In this document: positions 27,059 to 35,579 of the stretch, one piece after another
Numbering within the stretch: the stretch's first letter is position 1
How the letters are laid out: every line of letters starts with the position of its first letter
DNA from: an uncultured Fimbriimonadales bacterium
Lineage (GTDB): Bacteria > Armatimonadota > Fimbriimonadia > Fimbriimonadales > GBS-DC
Length of the DNA: 54,272 nucleotides
NCBI GenBank assembly: GCA_937992175.1
Contig: CALKLF010000003.1
Location: forward strand, 1-54,272
Direction of reading: 5' to 3'
Made by a program: the position numbers and the translations under genes
Notes under the pieces: generated by a model
The model's database searches: none
What the model was told of the DNA's origin: nothing
The model's input: the letters and a program-made list of their open reading frames with translations, nothing else

Positions 27059-27545
27059 GATAGTTGCCTCGCTTCAAATCTGATGTGGCATCGACATTCC
27101 TGTCCGTGCGCTCCTCGTTCCTGACAAGGGTACACAGATCTGCCTGCGTCGCACGGACAGGAATGTCCGTGCTACTTAGGTCAGGCACAGGGTCATACCC
27201 GCCCTCGGCAAAGGGGTGGCAGCGCAGAATCCGCCTCAACCCCAGCCATAGCCCCCGCAGCGCGCCGTAGCGTCGAATCGCCTCCAGCGTGTAGTGCGAG
27301 CAGGTCGGATAGTATCGACAGGTAGGCGGCGTGAGGCGCGAAAACCACTGATAGACACAGATTGCGCCGATAAGCGCACGGGCGGCGAGAGAGGGTTGAG
27401 CTTCCTCGCTGCGCTCGGAATGACAGAGGGGCTGAGGGCGAGCTTCCTCGCTGCGCTCGGAATGACAACTCTGACCTGCCTCAAAGTCCTTGTCATTCCG
27501 AGCGCAGCGAGGAAGCTCAATCGCGTTGTATACTCGTTGTCTCAT
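27027..27545 (-). CDS. yidD: Membrane protein insertion factor YidD with repeat-derived ends
   Basis: The YidD core is certain: [55 protein letters not shown]. The protein is 172 residues against about 70-90 usually. The first about 55 residues (including [13 protein letters not shown] and [12 protein letters not shown]) are translation of three family B repeats. The last about 35 (TDIPVRATQ...[10 protein letters not shown]) translate a family D repeat. The ATG at 27545 overlaps the rnpA TGA as ATGA, a classical coupling, and no ATG, GTG or TTG lies between the repeats and the core. So the extension is probably translated. The C-terminus overlaps the yidC start. Confidence 0.85.
   Translation of the reverse strand: MRQRVYNAIELPRCARNDKDFEAGQSCHSERSEEARPQPLCHSERSEEAQPSLAARALIGAICVYQWFSRLTPPTCRYYPTCSHYTLEAIRRYGALRGLWLGLRRILRCHPFAEGGYDPVPDLSSTDIPVRATQADLCTLVRNEERTDRNVDATSDLKRGNYHGATGPYRSA
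27093..27167. repeat. Family D inverted repeat in the yidD 3' end
   Basis: GACATTCCTGTCCGTGCG (27093-27110) faces its complement CGCACGGACAGGAATGTC (27150-27167) across 39 bases. It is read in frame as the YidD C-terminal extension. Variants with other stem bases occur at 33020-33230 and 54162-54255. Confidence 0.75.
27398..27518. repeat. Family B repeats, three copies inside yidD
   Basis: Two direct copies, 27398-27424 and 27440-27466 (core CTTCCTCGCTGCGCTCGGAA), and one inverted copy, 27492-27518. They lie between the yidD start codon and the conserved YidD core, and translate as CHSERSEE twice and as part of [10 protein letters not shown] once. Confidence 0.85.
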
Positions 27546-27895
27546 GCTTCGCCCCCTGTTTGCATGCCCGCTTGCGTCAGGGCGCGCGTCATCTCGCGCT
27601 GAATCTGCTCAATCGGCGCGGTCGCTGCTGCAGAACGCGCCACGCACACTACATCGTAGCCTCTCGGCAACTGTTCCCACAGTCCACGCGCCGCCGCCCG
27701 CAGCCGCCGCTTCACGCGATTGCGCTGCACATGCGTCCCGAATCGCCGCCCGACCACGAATCCGAACCGTGTCGGCGCGTCGTCGCCTCGCGCATGCACA
27801 TACATCGTGAACGATTCCATACTGACCCGTCGCCCCTGCTGATAAACCCGTTCGAATTCGCGCTTTTTTCGCAGTCGCCCCGCGCGCGGCAGCAT
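27542..27895 (-). CDS. rnpA: Ribonuclease P protein component
   Basis: Protein subunit of RNase P, which matures tRNA 5' ends. 117 residues, typical length. [18 protein letters not shown] opens the protein, [23 protein letters not shown] is the conserved RNR motif, and [13 protein letters not shown] is the central strand. It starts one base after the rpmH stop (TGA-G-ATG) and its stop overlaps the yidD start. This is the universal rpmH-rnpA-yidD order. Confidence 0.95.
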   Translation of the reverse strand: MLPRAGRLRKKREFERVYQQGRRVSMESFTMYVHARGDDAPTRFGFVVGRRFGTHVQRNRVKRRLRAAARGLWEQLPRGYDVVCVARSAAATAPIEQIQREMTRALTQAGMQTGGEA

Positions 27896-27896
27896 C

Positions 27897-28034
27897 TCAG
27901 TCGACGGTCAGTCGCCAGCGCCCCTTCAGACGGCGACGCTTCAGCACGTTCCGCCCGTCCTTGGTGCGCATCCGACGCCGAAAACCGTGTACCTTATGCC
28001 GATGACGATTATTGGGTTGATAGGTTCGCTTCAT
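27897..28034 (-). CDS. rpmH: Ribosomal protein L34
   Basis: 45-residue basic protein read from the complement of 28034-27897. It begins [20 protein letters not shown] and continues [20 protein letters not shown], then RLTVD. This matches the L34 consensus (KRT-QPN-R-R--HGFR-RM-T--GR-VL--RR-KGR). GGAGG lies 9 bases upstream. It heads the rnpA-yidD-yidC-khpB operon. The usual neighbour dnaA is not next to it; a secreted metallopeptidase reads divergently instead. Confidence 0.96.
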   Translation of the reverse strand: MKRTYQPNNRHRHKVHGFRRRMRTKDGRNVLKRRRLKGRWRLTVD

Positions 28035-28131
28035 ACCTGAACGCCTCCAACGCCCCTGATTGTACCCTATCGTGAGAGGAAATTACGCGCCCCCCGTCGA
28101 ATCAACACTACTTGGTGAAGGAGGTCATCTT

Positions 28132-30690
28132 ATGCTCAGGTCACGCTGGTTTCTGGGATTGTTCTTAGCGGCAGGCGTTCTTGTTTCAGCGGTGGCGCAG
28201 TCGCCCGACGCGCTGCAGACACAGGCCGTGTTGGCTCAGCAGATCCAACGCGAGTTCCCCGGCGTTTTAGTCTACACCGAAGGCGACCAGGTGCGCCGTG
28301 TTTGGGGCAAGCCGTTTGGCTATGGCAGTTCGGCAATCGATTCGGCGCAGGCGTTCGTGAACCGCTACGCCGAACTGTTCGCGCCCGGCTCGAGCCAGCT
28401 GGTACTCAACGGCGTGCAGGATGTGATGCGCGGCAAGTTCACGGCGGTCTACTTCCAGCAGCAGGTGGACGGGATCCCCGTGGACAAGGGCGAGCTGACC
28501 CTGTTAGTGCGCGAGGTCGAGGGGCATCCGCTGGTACTGGCGAGCAACGCCGTGCGTTATGTGAACCCTGTTTCCACCACGCCGAATCTCTCGGCTGACG
28601 AGGCGGTGCAGATTACCGAGAAACTCCGCCCTGATTTGCACGCCGACAGCAAGCCAGAACTCGTGATTTACCCACATGAGGAGCATACCTACCTCGCGTG
28701 GGCGTTTTCGGTAGATAAGCATTCACTGGAGAATCCCGAACGGTATCGCGTGTTCGTGGACGCGCACACGGGCGCACTGCTGGAGTGGCGCTCGGAAGTC
28801 TATTACGCCGACATCACGGGGCAGGTGCGCGGCTATGTCACTCCCGGACTGCGTCCCGACAGCACGGCGAACCCGCCTGTGCTGCGCGAAATCCCGAAAC
28901 TGCGCGTGAGTGTGGTCGGGGGCAACAGCATCTTCAGCGCGATTGATGGGCGATTCACGCTACCCCATAGCGGGGTCGGGAGCGCAACGGTACGTGCGGA
29001 GCCGATTGGTCCCGCCGTGCGTGTAAACGACCAGGCGGGCAACACGCTCGTGCTGGAGCAGACGGTGAACCCACCCGCGTCTGTGAACTTCCTGTTCAAC
29101 GCGACGCCCACCGAGTCCAACACGGCGCAACTGAACGGGCTGATTCACACCCAGCTCGTGTACGACTTTGTGAAATCCATCAACCCCAACTACCCCGGCG
29201 TGGACATCCAGATTCCATGTAATGTGAACATCAACAATACCTGCAACGCCTATTACAGCAACCGCACGATTAACTTCTATCGGGCGGGCGGCGGCTGTGT
29301 GAATACCTGTTATTCGACAGTGGTGTACCACGAATACGGGCACTTCATTATCGCGATGGGGCACCCGAACGCCAGCGGCGACTACCACGAGGGCATCGCC
29401 GATGTGACGGCGGCGTTTTTGACAGTAGATCCCTGCCTCGCGGTCGAGTTTCGTGGGGTGGGCACAGGCTGCCTGCGCAACAGCGTGAATGACCGCCTGT
29501 ATCCCTGTTCGGGTGGGGTGCATTTCTGCGGGCAGGTGATTAGCGGCGCGTTCTGGCAGACATGGCTGGAAATGCGCAATCGCTACGCGAGCAATCCGCA
29601 GTTCGCCCTCGATCGGGTGCGCGAGTGGTATCTGAACAGTATCCTGATACGCCCGACGGGCATCTCGCCGCAGATTACCATCGATGTGCTGACCCTGGAC
29701 GACAACGACGGCGACATCTACAACGGCACGCCGCACTATGTGCAGATTGCGACAGGCTTCGCGCGGCACAACCTCCCCGCGCCGCAGCTGGATTGGGTGC
29801 GCATCGAGCCCCTCGTGCTACCTGATGCGATTGTTGCGCCGCCGATCCCGAGCAGTTTTGCCCTGCCCCTGATGCGATTCGGCGTGCGCGTCAGCGACCT
29901 CTCGGGGCAGCGCGATATGAACGCCATGTTTCTGCACTATCGCGTGAACCGGGGCGCATGGCAGACCGTGCGCATGAATCGTGTGGGTAGCAACGGCGCG
30001 TTCACGGCAATCCCTGTGCCCCCGTGCGGCAGCAGCTTCGAGTATTACATTGAGGCGCGCGACGCGCAGGGGCGTCCCACCTTCTACCCGCGCGGTGGCG
30101 CGAACAGCCCGCTCAGCACGTTGGCGACGCTGCGCCTTGAGACCGTCTTCGAAGACACTTCCGAAACGAATCTGGGCTGGAGCGTGCAGAACGACCCGTC
30201 GCTTACGGCGGGTGCGTGGGTACGCGATGTTCCGCGCGGTACAAGCCAGAACGGGCGTCCTGCCAACCCTGGCAGCGACTCGCCTGACCCTGGCGCCCGC
30301 TGCTACTTCACTGGGCAGGGCAGCGTGGGCGGCTCAGTCGGCGAAGCGGATGTGGACGGCGGTCCCACTTACCTCATCTCGCCCGTGATTGACCTCGCCG
30401 GGACGGATGCGATTATCGAATACTACCGCTGGTTCTACAACGGTACGGTGCTGAACGATACCTTCTGGGTAGAGGTCTCCAATGACAACGGCGCAACCTG
30501 GACGCGCGTGGAGACCGTCGCGTTCACCGGCAGCGAGAACCAGTGGGTGCGCCGCAGCTTCCGCGTTGGCGACTATGTGACGCCCACCGCGCAGGTGCGT
30601 GTGCGATTCGGAACCAGCGACAACCCGAACGATTCCGTCGTGGAAGCGGGCGTGGATCACTTTGTGGTGCAGCGGATTGTGTGTCCGTGA
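28132..30690 (+). CDS. Secreted zinc metallopeptidase with FTP propeptide (M36/thermolysin-like)
   Basis: 852 residues from ATG 28132 (GGAGG 8 bases upstream). Signal peptide MLRSRWFLGLFLAAGVLVSAVAQ. An FTP/PepSY-type propeptide follows (AVYFQQQVDGIPVDKGELTL, and a PEL-type Y-x-x-H-x-Y-L-A-W-x-F segment ending RVFVDAHTGALL). The catalytic part has HEYGH at residues 400-404 and a third ligand candidate Glu420 in HEGIADVTAAF, with several Cys around it. The C-terminal part has beta-rich modules (about 600-850) including a DTSETNLGWSV-type jelly-roll or P-domain-like region. Predicted extracellular protease. Divergent from rpmH. Confidence 0.85.
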   Translation: MLRSRWFLGLFLAAGVLVSAVAQSPDALQTQAVLAQQIQREFPGVLVYTEGDQVRRVWGKPFGYGSSAIDSAQAFVNRYAELFAPGSSQLVLNGVQDVMRGKFTAVYFQQQVDGIPVDKGELTLLVREVEGHPLVLASNAVRYVNPVSTTPNLSADEAVQITEKLRPDLHADSKPELVIYPHEEHTYLAWAFSVDKHSLENPERYRVFVDAHTGALLEWRSEVYYADITGQVRGYVTPGLRPDSTANPPVLREIPKLRVSVVGGNSIFSAIDGRFTLPHSGVGSATVRAEPIGPAVRVNDQAGNTLVLEQTVNPPASVNFLFNATPTESNTAQLNGLIHTQLVYDFVKSINPNYPGVDIQIPCNVNINNTCNAYYSNRTINFYRAGGGCVNTCYSTVVYHEYGHFIIAMGHPNASGDYHEGIADVTAAFLTVDPCLAVEFRGVGTGCLRNSVNDRLYPCSGGVHFCGQVISGAFWQTWLEMRNRYASNPQFALDRVREWYLNSILIRPTGISPQITIDVLTLDDNDGDIYNGTPHYVQIATGFARHNLPAPQLDWVRIEPLVLPDAIVAPPIPSSFALPLMRFGVRVSDLSGQRDMNAMFLHYRVNRGAWQTVRMNRVGSNGAFTAIPVPPCGSSFEYYIEARDAQGRPTFYPRGGANSPLSTLATLRLETVFEDTSETNLGWSVQNDPSLTAGAWVRDVPRGTSQNGRPANPGSDSPDPGARCYFTGQGSVGGSVGEADVDGGPTYLISPVIDLAGTDAIIEYYRWFYNGTVLNDTFWVEVSNDNGATWTRVETVAFTGSENQWVRRSFRVGDYVTPTAQVRVRFGTSDNPNDSVVEAGVDHFVVQRIVCP

Positions 30691-30702
30691 AACAGGCGCA
30701 GG

Positions 30703-30782
30703 AGATTCCTCGCCTTCGGCTCGGAATACGGGTTCACTCTCTCGAAAACGACGCCGTCATTCCGAGCGGAGCGAGGAATCTC
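30703..30782. repeat. Family B inverted pair at the end of queG
   Basis: The left arm 30703-30729 is degenerate (core CCTCGCCTTCGGCTCGGAAT). The right arm 30756-30782 is intact (core CATTCCGAGCGGAGCGAGGA). On the minus strand the intact arm encodes the last residues and the TGA stop of queG. Confidence 0.75.
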
Positions 30783-31845
30783 CGCTGTTCGCCGTCGCGT
30801 TCCCGCTGGAGGCTCGCCCGACGGCTTGTTCTTTTGTCGCTTGCTTGATTGCCCACTCTGCTGCCTCGCGTAGCATGGGGTCTTCGTGGCGCAGGAACGG
30901 CTCGATGAGGGGGCGTAGTGCAGGATCGCGTTTATTGCCCGCTATAATCAGTGCGTTGCGTATCAGCCCGCGCCATTTTGCCCGCTTAATCGCGCTGCCG
31001 CGGAATCGCTCCGCGAAATCGGCTTCGCGCATTTGCAGGATCTCAGCGAGTTTCGGCAGGGAGCGGGGCTGCAGACGCGGTTCCCGCGTTGGCTGCGCCC
31101 GCATGGGCTGATGAACGCGCGGGCGGTTGAACGGGCACACCTCCTGACAGATATCGCACCCGAAGAGCCATTCGCCCATCGGCTCACGATGTTCCACAGG
31201 GATTGCCTCGCGCAGCTCGATGGTGAGATAACTGATACACTTGCGCGCGTCGAGCCGATACGGCGCAATCAGTGCGCCCGTCGGGCAAGCGTCCAGGCAC
31301 AGTCGACAGGTTCCACAGCCCCCCTGCGCGGGTGAGTCGTACTCCAGTTCCATGGTAAGCAGCAACACGCCGATAAAAAAATAGGAGCCACGCTGCGTGT
31401 TGATAAGGCAAGTGTTTTTTCCATACCAGCCCAAGCCCGCCAGCATCGCCAGATCGCGTTCCAGCACGGGCGCAGAATCGACGCAGATACGCCCCTGCGC
31501 TTCCGGCTCCAGCGCCTGAATCGCGCAGAGCAGCGTCTCCAGCTTTTCACGAATCACTGCGTGATAGTCGTCCCCCAGCGCGTAGCGGGCGATTCGATAG
31601 TCAGTTGGGGGCAGCTCGGCGGGCGCATAGTTCAAGCCGACCACGATTGCGCTACGGGCATTCGGCAGGATCGCTGCAGGATTGATACGCAAACCTGCAG
31701 TGCGTTCCAGGTAGTCCATCACGCCTGCATAGCCCTGCGCTAGCCAGAGCAGAAATGATTCGGCATGGGGCGGCGATTGCACGGGCGCAACCCCCACCAG
31801 GTCGAAGCCTAACGCGCGGGCGTATTGCTTGATCCACTTGGTCAC
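30757..31845 (-). CDS. queG: Epoxyqueuosine reductase QueG
   Basis: Last step of queuosine synthesis: cobalamin-dependent reduction of epoxyqueuosine in tRNA. Core motifs: DSAPVLERDLAMLAGLGWYGKNTCLI, then a first 4Fe-4S cluster set CGTCRLCLDACP, and a second CDICQEVCPFN. The C-terminal HEAT-like region (LIRNALIIAGNKRDPALRPLIEPF) is normal for QueG. The start is uncertain. GTG 31845 begins the conserved part, while a frame open to GTG 31908 would translate a family C repeat. The C-terminal SSLRSE and stop come from a family B repeat. It follows speE on the same strand. Confidence 0.9.
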   Translation of the reverse strand: MTKWIKQYARALGFDLVGVAPVQSPPHAESFLLWLAQGYAGVMDYLERTAGLRINPAAILPNARSAIVVGLNYAPAELPPTDYRIARYALGDDYHAVIREKLETLLCAIQALEPEAQGRICVDSAPVLERDLAMLAGLGWYGKNTCLINTQRGSYFFIGVLLLTMELEYDSPAQGGCGTCRLCLDACPTGALIAPYRLDARKCISYLTIELREAIPVEHREPMGEWLFGCDICQEVCPFNRPRVHQPMRAQPTREPRLQPRSLPKLAEILQMREADFAERFRGSAIKRAKWRGLIRNALIIAGNKRDPALRPLIEPFLRHEDPMLREAAEWAIKQATKEQAVGRASSGNATANSGDSSLRSE

Positions 31846-31853
31846 ATCGCGTG

Positions 31854-31917
31854 GCACGGGCGTCCCCGCCCGTGCAGCAGCTTGAAAACTTGTGCTTGAG
31901 CGAGACACTCAAGCGCC
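31854..31917. repeat. Family C repeat between speE and queG
   Basis: Modules GGCACGGGCGTCCCCGCCCGTGC and AACTTGTGCTTGAGCGAGACACTCAAG, in that order. The same modules appear in reverse complement twice at 35857-35990. Each module is itself palindromic. Confidence 0.75.
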
Positions 31918-31921
31918 AGAG

Positions 31922-32848
31922 CTATGCCTCCCACAAAAACGGTTGCTCGTCGGTCAGCACACGCGCCTTGCTAATCACCTCGCGCAAGTAGGGCGGAATG
32001 CCAAACATGCCGTAGTGCGTGCTGGGATCGTAATACCGCAAGCCCTGCACGCCGCGCTGCTCAATGCGCCGCGCAATCTCCTCGCGCGGAATCGCGAGCG
32101 GGTCGTGCCGCTTCGACGCCAGAATGAAACCCCACGGCAACATAAACGACGCCACGAAGCACCAGTACGGACGCACGATAGGGAATACCTCTTGCAGGGT
32201 GCGTGCAATGCAGCCATACAGATACGGGTAGAGCGGGTCGCCTGCGCCCGACTGCACGGTCAACACTCCATCATCGGTCAGCGCGTCGTAAATCATCTGG
32301 TAGAACTCACGCGTGAACAGGTATTGCGACGGTCCCGCCTCCAGTGGGTCGGTCAGGTCGGACACAATCACATCGAAGTGGTTGCGATACTGCGGGATGA
32401 ATTTCCGAGCGTCGTCGAAGATGACGGTCGAGCGTGGGTCCTGAAACGCGCCCTGATGCCATTCGGGGAGCCACTCCTCGCAGGTGCGCACGAGTTCCTC
32501 GTCGATGTCTACCATCACCGCCTCCTGCACCGTGTTGTGGCGCAGGGCTTCACGCAGGGTCGCTCCCTCGCCGCCGCCTGCCACCAGCACCCGCCGCGGG
32601 TGCGGATGGGTGAACATGCCTGGCTGCACCATCGGCTCATGGAACATGTACTCATCCAGCAACGCCGACTGGATTTTTTTATCTAAAAACAACGCCTTGC
32701 CATAGCCTTCCAGCTCCACGACCCACGCATCCTGGAACTTCGTGCGGGTCATGTGCATTACATGCTTGACGCGGTAGGTATACATCACCGCGTCGGTGTG
32801 AGTTTCTGAGAGTATCAGACCGCCGCATACATGGTGTGCCGCTGCCAT
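31922..32848 (-). CDS. speE: Spermidine synthase (polyamine aminopropyltransferase)
   Basis: Transfers aminopropyl groups from decarboxylated SAM to putrescine or a related amine. 308 residues. The N-terminal beta region (KFQDAWVVELEGYGKALFLD, QSALLDEYMFHEPMVQPG) precedes the Rossmann domain with VLVAGGGEGATLREALRH, VMVDIDEELV, VIFDDARKF and DVIVSDLTDP. The GGGEG and D-D-A motifs for substrate binding are intact. WGFILASKRHDP near the end is typical. GGAGG lies 8 bases before ATG 32848. Thermophile homologues can use agmatine or make branched polyamines, which cannot be judged here. Heads the speE-queG pair. Confidence 0.93.
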   Translation of the reverse strand: MAAAHHVCGGLILSETHTDAVMYTYRVKHVMHMTRTKFQDAWVVELEGYGKALFLDKKIQSALLDEYMFHEPMVQPGMFTHPHPRRVLVAGGGEGATLREALRHNTVQEAVMVDIDEELVRTCEEWLPEWHQGAFQDPRSTVIFDDARKFIPQYRNHFDVIVSDLTDPLEAGPSQYLFTREFYQMIYDALTDDGVLTVQSGAGDPLYPYLYGCIARTLQEVFPIVRPYWCFVASFMLPWGFILASKRHDPLAIPREEIARRIEQRGVQGLRYYDPSTHYGMFGIPPYLREVISKARVLTDEQPFLWEA

Positions 32849-33400
32849 TAGGTTCGCCTCCGTCTAAGTTACACGCGCGGTAAGTATACCCTCTGTTGCC
32901 CGATTCCGCGCATAAACGGACTGCTCTATGGCGTAAGCAGGAGTAGTGATTTGTCTTGAGTATAATTCCCTTGCTATGGCGTTTGGGCTAAGTCCCTCAA
33001 GTGTGAAAACATCTTGTTTTGGCGCGACGACATTCCTGTCGTCGCTTGCGGTGTGGCGCTTCAGGGAGAAGACGCTATCTGCGGTGTTGCGGATTCGGCG
33101 TGATGCCCACGATATAGCACAAACCGCACGAAGAGACAAACTTCAGAGTGCGACGACATTCCTGTCGTCGTGCTACTCCCGGATCCTTGCCTCTGGCGAC
33201 GACAGGAATGGCGACGACAAGAATGTCGCCGCACCCAGTGCGCTGCGCGCGTTTGGGGACGAACTAACCTGCGAGGTGAAAATCTACCGAAATAAGATTC
33301 CTCGCTTCGCTCGGAATGACAAGGTGTCGGCGCCAGAAAAACGCCTGTCATTCCGAGCGAAGCGAGGAATCTCTGGCTTTGGGTATGTCTAATTCGCAAA
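32849..33400. other. Gene-free repeat island
   Basis: No gene was recognised. It contains AAGTCCCTCAA at about 32991, then several palindromic GACGACATTCCTGTCGTC-type units (about 33022-33044, 33151-33172, 33197-33231), and at its right end a complete family B inverted pair. These units end only about 25 bases before the permease start. Confidence 0.7.
33295..33373. repeat. Family B inverted pair upstream of the metal permease
   Basis: Left arm 33295-33320 (core TTCCTCGCTTCGCTCGGAAT), right arm 33347-33373 its exact complement, 26-base spacer. This is the cleanest pair of the family in the window. Confidence 0.88.
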
Positions 33401-34213
33401 ATGCTTGTGGAATGGCTCGAGTTTAACTTCGTTCGCAACGCACTGCTGGCGATGGCGCTGCTGGCGGCGGTCTATCCGTTGCTGGGGGTGTTCGTGGTAG
33501 GGCAGCGTGTGGCGTATTTCAGCGACGCGGTAGCGCACTCGGCTTTTATTGGGGCGGCTGTTGCGGGGCTGCTGGGCTGGCAGCTGAGCGACGCGCTGCT
33601 GCTGACTGCGCCGCTGTTTGCGCTGCTGGTGGCGTGGTTTCAGGCGCGCACGCGCCTGCCCACCGACACGCTGCTGGTGGTCGCGATTACGGGGGTGTCG
33701 GCGCTGGGCATCGCGCTGATTAGCCTGACCGAGACGCCGCTGGCGCTGGGCGCGCTGCTGTTTGGCGATGTGCTGGCGATTGAGCGGAGCGACCTGTTTC
33801 GGCTGTTCGGGGTGGACTGTATCGCGCTGGCGATGCTGCTGGGATTGGCGCGCCCGCTGCTACGAATCGGGTTCCATCGGGAGTTGGCGCAGGCGCAGGG
33901 CGTACCCGTGCGCATGGTGGAGATGCTGTTTCTGGTGGGGCTGTCGCTGGCGGTGGCAGTAGGCGTGCGCACGGTGGGCATCTTGCCCATCAGCGCGCTG
34001 CTGGTGTTGCCCGCGGCGTCGGCGCGCGCCCTGTGTCAGAGTTTTCGCGCGATGCTGGGCGTGAGCGCGCTGCTGGGCTTCGTGAGCCTGACGGTCGGGT
34101 TCCTCGTTGCTTTGTGGCAGCCGATACCGCCCGGCGCGGCGGTGGCGCTGGGCGCCGCCGCGCTGTTTGTGGGAATCGCGTTGCTCAAGCCTATGGAAGG
34201 AGTCGCCGTCTGA
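33401..34213 (+). CDS. Metal (Zn/Mn) ABC transporter permease
   Basis: 270 residues, about eight hydrophobic helices. The ABC-3 family motifs GVFVVGQRVAYFSDAVAHSAFIG (the S-D-A-x-A-H-S motif near residue 45), DTLLVVAITGVSALGIALIS and VGVRTVGILPISALLVLPAASARALC are clear. It is the membrane channel of a zinc, manganese or iron uptake system. The ATPase and solute-binding genes are not adjacent. No strong ribosome site precedes ATG 33401, and the upstream sequence is repeat. Its TGA overlaps the ATG of the VanZ-like gene by one base. Confidence 0.88.
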   Translation: MLVEWLEFNFVRNALLAMALLAAVYPLLGVFVVGQRVAYFSDAVAHSAFIGAAVAGLLGWQLSDALLLTAPLFALLVAWFQARTRLPTDTLLVVAITGVSALGIALISLTETPLALGALLFGDVLAIERSDLFRLFGVDCIALAMLLGLARPLLRIGFHRELAQAQGVPVRMVEMLFLVGLSLAVAVGVRTVGILPISALLVLPAASARALCQSFRAMLGVSALLGFVSLTVGFLVALWQPIPPGAAVALGAAALFVGIALLKPMEGVAV

Positions 34214-34653
34214 TGCGCTGGCTGCCTGCCGTGCTGTGGGTTGCGATGCTGTTGCTGATTTTCTACTTCTCCTCGCAGGCGGGCAGCCCGGAGAACTCGG
34301 CAGGCTGGATCAAGGGGTTCCTGCGCTGGTTTGCGCCCGTGCTCGCCGACCGCCTTACCGAAGAGCAGCTGATTTTGTTGAACTATCTCTTCCGTAAGAC
34401 AGGGCACGGAACAGGCTATTTTCTGCTGACGCTGCTGGGCTACTGGGCGTTTCGGAGCAGTTTCGGGCTGGAGTACGCTCTTGCCCTGCGCTGGGCTATA
34501 ATGACCAGCCTGATCCGCGCCATCCTCGACGAGACACATCAGGCGTTTGTGCCCGGACGCACGGGGACGCCCGTCGATGTAATGATTGACGCGGTGGGAA
34601 TAGCGCTCGCAGCGTGGCTGATTCGCCGTCGCTCAAGTCGTCAGTCGCCGTAG
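34213..34653 (+). CDS. VanZ-like family membrane protein
   Basis: 146 residues with about four membrane helices. RWLPAVLWVAMLLLIFYFSS is helix 1. The RKTGHGTGYFLLTLLGYWAF motif (K-x-x-H-x-x-x-Y-x-x-L) and DETHQAFVPGRTGTPVDVMIDAVGIALA (D-E-x-H-Q-x-x-x-x-x-R-x-x-x-x-D-x-x-x-D-x-x-G) are the signatures of VanZ-like proteins, which are linked to teicoplanin resistance in enterococci but have no known general function. Start overlaps the permease stop (TGATG). The 3' end overlaps the convergent purC stop by about 21 bp. Confidence 0.85.
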   Translation: MRWLPAVLWVAMLLLIFYFSSQAGSPENSAGWIKGFLRWFAPVLADRLTEEQLILLNYLFRKTGHGTGYFLLTLLGYWAFRSSFGLEYALALRWAIMTSLIRAILDETHQAFVPGRTGTPVDVMIDAVGIALAAWLIRRRSSRQSP

Positions 34654-35553
34654 CGCCTCGCGATAGCGCGCCACCGTCTGCGCCACGATTTCTTCGGGCA
34701 GTTCAGGCGCGGGTGGCTGCTTATTCCAGCCGATCGATTCTAAATAGTCGCGCACGAACTGCTTGTCGAAGCTGGGCTGGGGCTTGCCCGGCTCGTAGAG
34801 CGCGGCATCCCAGAATCGCGAGGAGTCAGGCGTGAGCGCCTCGTCAATCAGTATGATTTGTCCGTCAGCGTCCCTGCCGAACTCGAACTTGGTGTCGGCG
34901 AGGAGAATCCCGCGTGTGCGGGCGTAGGCGTGCGCTTCTTTATAAAGGCGCAGCGTGTAATCGCGCAGCGTCTGAGCCGTTTCCGCTCCTACCAACGCGC
35001 ACGCCTGCCCGAAGCTGATGTTCTCATCGTGTCCTGTGTGTGCCTTAGTGGCGGGCGTGAATATCGGTTCGGGCAATTCTGCCGATTCAACAAGGCGCGG
35101 GGGCAGCGCGACACCGTACAGGTGGACGGGCGCGTCGGCGGTCTCGCCTCCTGCGGCGCGATACTCTTTCCACAGCGATCCCGCGATGTAGCCCCGCGCC
35201 ACGCACTCAATCGGAAACGGCTGGGCGCGCCTGACCAGCATGCTGCGTCCCTCCAGATGCTCGCGATAGGCGTCTGGCTCGGACACGCCCGCCCGCTGCA
35301 GCGCAGTACAAATGTCCGCCCACTCCGCACTGATAAGGTGGTGCGGCATCCAGTTCTCGAACTTGTGGAGCCAGAATACGCTGAGCTGCGTCAACACGCA
35401 TCCTTTGTCGGGTATCGGCGTGGGCAAGATCACATCGAACGCCGAGAGTCTGTCGGTAGCGACCATCAGCAGGCAGTCGCCAAGGTCGTAAGTGTCGCGC
35501 ACTTTGCCCCGCGCGTGCAGGGTCAGGGGCAGATTGGTCTCAAACAGTGTCAT
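34633..35553 (-). CDS. purC: Phosphoribosylaminoimidazole-succinocarboxamide synthase
   Basis: SAICAR synthetase of purine synthesis: ATP-dependent joining of aspartate to CAIR. 306 residues, the longer form. GKVRDTYDLGD, LMVATDRLSAFDV, IPDKGCVLTQLSVFW, PIECVARGYIAGSLWKEY, GHDENISFGQA, LADTKFEFGRDADGQIILIDEALTPDSSRFW and PSFDKQFVRDYLESIGW cover the family's ATP and substrate loops. AAGGA directly precedes ATG 35553, an unusually close site. It is downstream of rpmA by 26 bases and probably co-transcribed. Confidence 0.95.
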   Translation of the reverse strand: MTLFETNLPLTLHARGKVRDTYDLGDCLLMVATDRLSAFDVILPTPIPDKGCVLTQLSVFWLHKFENWMPHHLISAEWADICTALQRAGVSEPDAYREHLEGRSMLVRRAQPFPIECVARGYIAGSLWKEYRAAGGETADAPVHLYGVALPPRLVESAELPEPIFTPATKAHTGHDENISFGQACALVGAETAQTLRDYTLRLYKEAHAYARTRGILLADTKFEFGRDADGQIILIDEALTPDSSRFWDAALYEPGKPQPSFDKQFVRDYLESIGWNKQPPAPELPEEIVAQTVARYREALRRLTT

Positions 35554-35579
35554 TCCTTGAGCGACACTGCTGCTTTCTG

